This document shows, one piece after another, positions 56,189 through 64,000 of a DNA stretch of 64,000 bases. Position 1 is the stretch's first letter; each line of letters begins with the position of its first letter. Made by a program: the position numbers and the translations under genes. Source of the DNA: Nematostella vectensis (lineage: Eukaryota > Cnidaria > Anthozoa > Actiniaria > Edwardsiidae); assembly GCF_932526225.1 (NCBI RefSeq), contig NC_064044.1, positions 12,662,084-12,726,083 of the forward strand, in the 5' to 3' direction. A model generated the notes under the pieces. The model was not told where the DNA came from, ran no database searches, and saw only the letters and a list, made by a program, of their open reading frames with translations.

Positions 56189-56448
56189 GATTATCCGAAG
56201 TAGAAGAGCTGAGAGCGCGGTGTTCTAAGCTTGAAGAGCTTTACAAAGAGGCAGTGAAGGCGAAAGATGAAGCAGTCGACGAGCGTAACAAAGCCACTGT
56301 ACTGATAGCCTTACAGCTAGAGAGAGAGACCGCTGAACTCAACGAACGCATCGAGAAACTCGAGGAGAAGAACGATAAACTTGAGCTTGATAAGGAGGAT
56401 TTGGAAATACGGCTGGAGTTCTCGAGAAACGACCTCAAGAAACTACAG
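56189..56448 (+). CDS. Coiled-coil exon A
   Basis: 260 nt, (G)LSEVEELRARCSKLEELYK then LNERIEKLEEKNDKLELDKE. Heptads of Leu/Ile/Val with dense Glu/Lys/Arg. Acceptor TTTCCTAAG, donor CTACAG|GTTGGG, which is weak at +3 to +5. It ends in phase 0. Confidence 0.85.
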
Positions 56449-59400
56449 GTTGGGTTATACAGCAATCTCGGGTACCCTGGGAGTCGGGGTCAGCGTGACG
56501 AGGCGCGACGAGGATGGGGGGGGGGGGGGGAGAAGAGAAATGTTTTCTCCCGCCCCCCCCCCCCTCCCCCTCCGCCGGCCTTGTTCCGCCTCGTTTTCGC
56601 GCCTGTGACCTCGACGCCCTGGGTTTCTGAGGATGGATATACAGTATATGGTATTGTGTAACATGACGTGACGTGACGTGACTGAAAAACACACAGCACA
56701 TAACACATAATCCAACATGATGTAACACACAGCACATAACCCAACATGATGTAACACACAGCACATAACCCAACATGATGTAACACACGGCACATAACAC
56801 AACATGATGTAACACACAGCACATAACACAACATGATGTAACACACAGCACATAACCCAACATGATGTAACACACAGCACATAACACAACATGATGTAAC
56901 ACACAGAACATAACACAACATGATGTAACACACAGCACATAACACGACATGATGTAACACACAGCACATAACACGACATGATGTAACACACAGCACATAA
57001 CACAACATCATGTAACACACAGCACATAACACAACATGATGTAACACACAGCACATAACACAACATGTAACACACAGCACATAACACGACATGATGTAAC
57101 ACACAGCACATAACACAACATGATGTAACACACAGCACATAACACAACATGATGTAACACACAGCACATAACCCAACATGATGTAACACACGGCACATAA
57201 CACAACATGATGTAACACACAGCACATAACCCAACATGATGTAACACACATCACATAACACAACATGATGTAACACACGGCACATAACCCAACATGATGT
57301 AACACACAGCACATAACCCAACATGATGTAACACACAGCACATAACACAACATGATGTAACACACAACACATAACACAACATGATGTAACACACAGCACT
57401 TAAAACAACATGATGTAACACACAGCACAACACAACATGATGTAACACACAGCACATAAAACAACATGATGTAACACACAGCACATAACCCAACATGATG
57501 TAACACACGGCACATAACACAACATGATGTAACACACGGCACATAACCCAACATGATGTAAGACACAGCACATAACCCAACATGATGTAACACACAGCAC
57601 ATAACACAACATGATGTAACACACAGCACATAACACAACATCATGTAACACACAGCACATAACACAACATGATGTAACACACGGCACATAACCCAACATG
57701 ATGTAACACACAGCACATAACCCAACATGATGTAACACACAGCACATAACACAACATGATGTAACACACAGCACACAACACAACATGATGTAACACACGG
57801 CACATAACACAACATGATGTAACACACAGAACATAACACAACATGATGTAACACACAGCACATAACACAACATGATGTAACACACAGCACATAACACAAC
57901 ATGATGTAACACACAGCACATAACCCAACATGATGTAACACACAGCACATAACCCAACATGATGTAACACACAGCACATAACACAACATGATGTAACACG
58001 CAGCACATAACACAACATGATGTAACACACGGCACATAACCCAACATGATGTAACACACAGCACATAACACAACATGATGTAACACACAGCACATAACAC
58101 AACATGATGTAACACACAGCGCACAACACAACATGATGTAACACACGGCACATAACACAACATGATGTAACACACAGCACAACACAACATGATGTAACAC
58201 ACAGCACAACACAACATGATGTAACACACGGCGCATAACACAACATGATGTAACACACAGCACATAACACAACATGATGTAACACACAGCACATAACAGG
58301 ACATGATGTAACACACAGCACATAACACAACATGATGTAACACACAGCACATAACCCAACATGATGTAACACACAGCACATAACCCAACATGATGTAACA
58401 CACAGCACATAACAGGACATGATGTAACACACAGCACATAACACAACATGATGTAACACACAGCACATAACCCAACATGATGTAACACACAGCACATAAC
58501 ACAACATGATGTAACACACAGCACATAACACAACATGATGTAACACACAGCACATAACACAACATGATGTAACACACAGCACATTACACAACATGATGTA
58601 ACACACAGCACATAACACAACATGATGTAACACACAGCACATAACACAACATCATGTAACACACAGCACATAACCCAACATGATGTAACACACAGCACAT
58701 AACCCAACATGATGTAACACACAGCACATAACCCAACATGATGTAACACACAGCACATAACAGGACATGATGTAACACACAGCACATAACCCAACATGAT
58801 GTAACACACAGCACATAACACGACATGATGTAACACACAGCACATAACACAACATGATGTAACACACAGCACATAACCCAACATGATGTAACACACAGCA
58901 CATAACACAACATGATGTAACACACAGAACATAACACAACATGATGTAACACACGGCACATAACACAACATGATGTAACACACAGCACATAACACAACAT
59001 GATGTAACACACGGCACATAACCCAACATGATGTAACACACAGCACACAACACAACATGATGTAACACACAGCACATAACCCAACATGATGTAACACACA
59101 ACACAACACAACATGATGTAACACACAGCACATAACCCAACATGATGTAACACACAGCACATAACCCAACATGATGTAACACACAGCACATAACACAACA
59201 TGATGTAACACACAGCACATAACACAACATGATGTAACACACAGCACATAACCCAACATGATGTAACACACAGCACATAACCCAACATGATGTAACACAC
59301 AGCACATAACACAACATGATGTAACACACAGCACATAACACAACATGATGTAACACACAGCACATAACACAACATGATGTAACACACAGCACATAACAGG

Positions 59401-62400
59401 ACATGATGTAACACACAGCACATAACACAACATGATGTAACACACAGCACATAACACAACATGATGTAACACACAGCACATAACACGACATGATGTAACA
59501 CACAGCACATAACACGACATGATGTAACACACAGCACATAACCCAACATGATGTAACACACAGCACATAACACAACATGATGTAACACACAGCACATAAC
59601 ACAACATGATGTAACACACAGCACATAACACAACATGATGTAACACACAGCACATAACAGGACATGATGTAACACACAGCACATAACACAACATGATGTA
59701 ACACACAGCACATAACACAACATGATGTAACACACAGCACATAACACGACATGATGTAACACACAGCACATAACACGACATGATGTAACACACAGCACAT
59801 AACCCAACATGATGTAACACACAGCACATAATCCAACATGATGTAACACACAGCACATAACACAACATGATGTAACACACAGCACATAACACAACATGAT
59901 GTAACACACAGCACATAACACGACATGATGTAACACACAGCACATAACACAACATGATGTAACACACAGCACATAACACAACATGATGTAACACACAGCA
60001 CATAACAGGACATGATGTAACACACAGCACATAACACAACATGATGTAACACACAGCACATAACACAACATGATGTAACACACAGCACATAACACGACAT
60101 GATGTAACACACAGCACATAACACGACATGATGTAACACACAGCACATAACCCAACATGATGTAACACACAGCACATAATCCAACATGATGTAACACACA
60201 GCACATAATCCAACATGATGTAACACACAGCACATAACCCAACATGATGTAACACACAGCACATAACCCAACATGATGTAACACACAGCACATAACCCAA
60301 CATGATGTAACACACAGCACATAACCCAACATGATGTAACACACAGCACATAACACAACATGATGTAACACACAGCACATAACACAACATGATGTAACAC
60401 ACAGCACATAACACAACATGATGTAACACACAGCACATAACCCAACATGATGTAACACACAGCACATAACACAACATTCTAAAAAAGATAAAAGAAATTA
60501 CCTATTCAAGGCATACGTGGCGTTGTGTGACATGATGTAACACACAGCACATAACACAACATTGCATAAATAAACATTGTAAAAATAAAGGATAACATTT
60601 GATGTACCAATCTCAATATAGCTCAAACTCGCTGATACCTCGATGTAATTTTTATCCCCCTTTTAAAAAATCGAGCTATCGGAATTAAACGGGTTAACCT
60701 GCAATCATGGCTTCTTTTCTCTTGCTGATGCTATTGCAGCTGTTGTCAATGATACTTTACAGCAATTGAACTATTATGGTTGTTGCTGTTGTTGTTGTTG
60801 ATGTTGCTGTTGTTATTGTTGATGTTGCTATTGTTTTTGTTGTTGTTGTTGATGTCGTTTTTGTTGTTCTTGTTGTCAGAGAGGATACGGAGTAACAAAA
60901 CAATGGCAGGAAGGATAGGGAGTGACAAAACAATGACAGAGATGATAGGGAGAAACAAAACAATGACAGAGAGAATAGGGAGTAACAAAACAATGACAGA
61001 GAAGATAGGGAGTAACAAAACAATGACAGAGATGATAGGGAGAAACAAAACAATGACAGAGAGAAAAGGGAGTAACAAAACAATGACAGAGAAGATAGGG
61101 AGTAACAAAACAATGACAGAGAGGATAGGGATTAACAAAACAAGGACAGAGAGGATATGGAGTAAAAAAAAAAATAAATAAGGTGGGAACATAGTAAAGG
61201 ACGAAATGGAAAATATGTAGTGTATGACAGTCAAACGTAGTTGGAATATTTCATAGAGCCCTTTGAAATGATAAGCAGACTCACGTGTGTTTTGGTACAA
61301 GGTTAATCATCAGGAGGTAAAGACCAAGTACTAATAACTTGGATATAGCAAAACTGTTATCGACAAAAAAAAGCGATATAAGTCCACGCTTCTATTGTTT
61401 CAGCAAAAGCATATTAAACTCCAACTTGAATCCGAGAGGCACATCACCGAGCGCGATGACGCCTTGGAGAAGCTGAAGGAATTAGAAAAACAGAACACAG
61501 AACTCGAAAGACAACTCAAAATACTAGAAACAAGACAAAGGAGTACCCTTGACGATATCAATGCAAACAGTGAGACGTACAGGGATGGAAACGGTAAATC
61601 TAACGGAGAGATAAAAGGCTGTGAGGTGCAGCAAAAATCCAAGGAGACTGGAAAAAGCGGATCAACGAGAATAGACGGGAAAAGTGAAAACGTGGTTGAC
61701 AACGTCAAGATGAATAAGGTGAGGGAGTTTTTATATTTCTATTTCTTTTTTAGGTTTCCCTCATGTTTGTGTCTTTTTTTTTTCAATTTCGTCATTACCT
61801 ATTCATCATTCTTTCTCCTTTCTCTACACTCTTTCTCGTCTTCAAACTACATCCAATTCCGGCTCCCCACCCATAACAGCAGTTCTCTATCCATAAAGAC
61901 CTTTTCACCATGAACGTTTTTTAGGCTGCATGCATCATCTCTTATGACGGCTGCTTTATCAACTTTTTGTTCCTCGTTGATAATGGCTCGACGAGTCAGA
62001 GAATAGCAATACATTTACAAGGAAGGGTTAAACACTTGAGCCGGAATGTCGTACCCTGAAAACCACAACAATAAAAATGACCTCATGGCTACATCCTGAA
62101 TCGCTAGATTGAAGGAGCCCTGGGACAGACAACTTTGTTTGTATTTTTTTTTTAATATTTGAAGACAAATTATATGACGAAATATCGAAATAACCTTCTA
62201 AACAAATTTTTTATACTTCCTTTACCAAATTCAATCGAAAGTATCGTAATATCTTCCTCAAAGCAGGCGATGGAAATGGATGCTTTCTCGCCAGAATTGA
62301 CAAAGTGGCGGCTGACATTTTTTTTTTATCCCGGCGAAAAGAAGTGGACATGAATTGCGTGTCGATTGAGCGCCAACTCCAACTCCATTTCCCAAGCCTT

Positions 62401-63829
62401 TGACCGACATTGTACTGCGCACAATAGATTTGTATTCACCTCTCGCTCAAAGGGTTTAGCGAGGCATAACGAAGCATACAAAAGGTCTTATGTCCAATTT
62501 ACAAACAAAAACATGACATACATACTTCGTCATTTTGATCAATGATGCAGTTCTAGCTTAGACCATTTGTTATTTAATTCTCCTAAAACCGAGATCACCC
62601 AAAGGCATGTAAAGTACAGAAGGCGGATATGTTTTCGTGGACAATTTGTCCCGGAAATTGGCCCTAAATTGGCCAAGTATTTAACGGCCGACGGTTGAGT
62701 GGTCGTTGATATATCGGTATATTTAGAAGTCTATTTCTCGTGCCATGTCAATTCGCAAGGTTGGTATTTGTCAACTATATTCAATTTTTCTTAAAGTTAC
62801 TTCGTAAAAGTTTTCAAGAGGGTGTTAGGAAGAGTGTTCTCTTTGATGTCGAAACGATAAAGTACAAAGTGGGCTGTGTTACATTTCAAACATTAAGCAA
62901 TCATTGGCGCCAAATGCAGCGGTGATTATATTTTCTGGGTGATATCAAAATATCCGAATAGCAAGCCTACATTTCTTCTGAAAAAAAAAACTTTGTTCCA
63001 CTACTCAACACAAATCATTTGTCTTGAGATATTGGTTGGTTTAGAATGTAACACACAGGCAAAATGGACATAAGTGATTCACGATTTATCAATACACAAC
63101 TTGATTGGCTTTTGTAAACTCAATTTAAATAATTGTGCATTGTGATTTCTTTTCAGAAATCGAATGTAAATACCACAAACGGAACAAATGGCTTCAAAGA
63201 AGGTAAAGTTAAACGCAAATTGGGTTATATCGAGACACAGGAAACAGAACCGGTATTTGGTTTATACTCATTGACTCATTCTACCTTACCAATAAATTTT
63301 GTAATCAAATATGCAATCACAAAACTTAATGATACAACGGCTATCGTAAATCTTTATAATATTATTTTCCAGCGTGCCCACCAGATACTATATCCGAAAA
63401 AAACAAGAGAATATAAAGTACGCAACATGAAAAGTCGTTGGTTGGCCATATATTCATCTAACAAATATTAAAGACTGGGTCTAAGGCAACCATAGATCGA
63501 CCGGACGAACATAAAATATCATGCATTCAATGTGAAATTCCTCTCACTTGTAATTCAACGAAATGTTGAATTTCGTCTTTTAAAAGAGGTGTGATTTGAA
63601 ATCATCGGTTTTATCCGCCGTCACTTGCGGTCAGAGCCGCAGAGCCTTCTGGGTGATTTACCCAGAGTGCGCTAGGAGCGATCCAGGTCCAGTTCCTTCT
63701 CTATTCCTTCACTTATCCACACATGCGTTGTTTGGCAGACGAAGAGCTAGAATTCGAGCCCAGGCCTCCCATCAAGCTTAAGAAGACGCCGTTGGATCAG
63801 GACTATAATGTTCACGAGGAACTGGGGAA
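56189..63829 (+). CDS. Coiled-coil protein leading into a kinase domain (partial gene)
   Basis: Four internal exons (56189-56448, 61404-61718, 63157-63202, 63739-63829) splice in phase into 237 codons, open at both ends. The first two encode a long charged coiled coil. The third and fourth give a disordered linker, then a basic/proline stretch (EPRPPIKLKK) and DQDYNVHEELGK, which looks like the first strand and the start of the glycine loop of a Ser/Thr kinase. YxxxEELGxG is typical of the MLCK/titin/Trio/DAPK group of CAMK kinases. The catalytic core lies past the window, so the family is an inference. The gene is divergent to the KIAA0319L-like gene. Confidence 0.65.
56472..56625. mobile_element. 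GC-rich inverted-repeat element just after the exon A donor
   Basis: The outer parts (CCCTGGGAGTCGGGGTCAGC and the inverted CCCAGGGCGTCGAGGTCACA) match imperfectly. The centre is a G15 run, a short spacer and a C12 run that can pair. It begins about 24 bp into the intron. A MITE-type insertion is likely; no target duplication was identified. Confidence 0.6.
56690..60562. repeat. 29-bp minisatellite, about 130 copies
   Basis: Unit CACACAGCACATAACACAAC plus ATGATGTAA, almost pure to 60478, with one detached copy at 60527-60562. Variants ACCCAACATG, ACGACATG, AGGACATG and CGGCAC form higher-order blocks in multiples of 29 (for example 261 and 348 bp between AGGACATG units). On the minus strand no frame of the unit contains a stop, so a frame of over 1000 codons arises that repeats every 29 residues; this is an arithmetic effect. 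It lies in the intron between coiled-coil exons A and B. A (TGACG)n start lies at 56662-56681. Confidence 0.97.
60778..60876. repeat. TTG/TGA trinucleotide microsatellite
   Basis: Imperfect TTG repeats with GTTGATGTTGCTG blocks, in the same intron. Low complexity only. Confidence 0.9.
60877..61165. repeat. 30-bp minisatellite, about 9 copies
   Basis: Unit GAGATAGGGAGTAACAAAAC plus AATGACAGA, with GAGAGGAT/GAAGAT/GATGAT variants. It follows the trinucleotide tract and stops 240 bp before coiled-coil exon B. Confidence 0.93.
61404..61718 (+). CDS. Coiled-coil exon B
   Basis: 315 nt, QKHIKLQLESERHITERDDA then LEKLKELEKQNTELERQLKI, then a polar, probably disordered part (NGKSNGEIKG, KETGKSGS). 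Acceptor TTGTTTCAG, donor GTGAGG; phase 0 at both ends. Confidence 0.87.
61719..63156. other. Intron between coiled-coil exons B and C
   Basis: No exon, array or element was recognised. T-rich tracts lie at 61740-61800 and 62142-62153. Confidence 0.5.
63157..63202 (+). CDS. Linker microexon C
   Basis: 46 nt, KSNVNTTNGTNGFKE. Acceptor TTTTCAG, donor GTAAAG. It continues the disordered linker; phase 0 in, phase 1 out. Confidence 0.7.
63739..63829 (+). CDS. Exon D: start of a kinase domain
   Basis: 91 nt, DEELEFEPRPPIKLKKTPLD then QDYNVHEELGK. Acceptor TTTGGCAG, donor GTGAGT after two bases of the codon following ELG. An acceptor-like TTTTAG at 63991-63996 may start the next exon, but too little follows to judge. 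Confidence 0.72.
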
Positions 63830-64000
63830 GTGAGTGACGTCATTGATAATAAACCAATGTAGTAAGCCTAAAATATTCGCAACTCGCGAGTTGCTGTATT
63901 TTTCATCTATCATCGGTCGCCAATTAATGTTCCAGTACCAAATTCTTATTCACTTTTTCTCCACTTCTATAAAATGACTAGAAATTTGTGTTTTAGGTAT

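Noticed and set aside
56490-60477. Cysteine-rich frames of up to 1025 codons on the minus strand
   Set aside because: Pure translation of the 29-bp satellite in all three frames. Kept only as an observation because the lack of stops is notable.
63203-63471. Continuation of exon C without splicing
   Set aside because: The frame stays open to 63471, but a consensus-like donor (GTAAAG) and an in-phase next exon with a recognisable kinase start make splicing more likely.
63991-64000. Next kinase exon starting at 63997
   Set aside because: The TTTTAG acceptor is plausible, but only four bases follow; reading AA|G TAT would put Tyr where Gly is expected in the glycine loop.

Overview
The window is genomic DNA of an animal. 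The genes are split into short exons with consensus GT/AG junctions, the protein families are metazoan (KIAA0319-like, C2H2 zinc finger, WW, Frizzled-type CRD, MLCK-like kinase), and miniature inverted-repeat transposons and minisatellites are abundant. An invertebrate such as a sea anemone or another cnidarian fits the compact, intron-rich style, but the species is an inference. Roughly a third of the window is tandem repeat.

Layout. 1-9 kb: three minisatellites (43 bp, 21 bp and about 27 bp units) and several short transposon-like inverted repeats. 9.1-12.3 kb (+): a two-exon gene with a WW domain followed by about 13 C2H2 fingers. 14.4-14.9 kb (-): a decayed zinc-finger pseudogene. 15.3-16.8 kb: inverted-repeat elements, including two TA-flanked MITEs. 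17.0-39.9 kb (-): a complete 28-exon gene for a KIAA0319/KIAA0319L-like type I membrane protein. All 28 exons were placed by reading splice sites and codon phase; the total is 3906 nt, or 1301 codons plus stop. 41.1-51.5 kb: a 10.4-kb array of a 27-bp unit with nested higher-order duplications. 56.2 kb to the right edge (+): the middle part of a coiled-coil protein that runs into the start of a protein-kinase domain. Its 5-kb intron holds a 3.8-kb array of a 29-bp unit.

Most unusual points. (1) The KIAA0319L-like protein carries a ROR-type Frizzled cysteine-rich domain, with ten cysteines in family spacing, in one exon between the MANSC domain and the PKD domains. I know of no such domain in the vertebrate proteins. 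(2) In the same gene, two separate tandem repeats have copied the 3' end of an exon together with its 5' splice site. One is a 51-bp unit giving 15 intact donors just after the cytoplasmic-tail exon. The other is a 58-bp unit giving three donors just before the membrane-span exon. Only the first donor of each set is productive. Use of a later one would truncate the tail or release a soluble ectodomain.

The KIAA0319L-like gene and the coiled-coil/kinase gene point away from each other, with the 27-bp array between them. No tRNA, rRNA, CRISPR or prokaryotic feature was seen.
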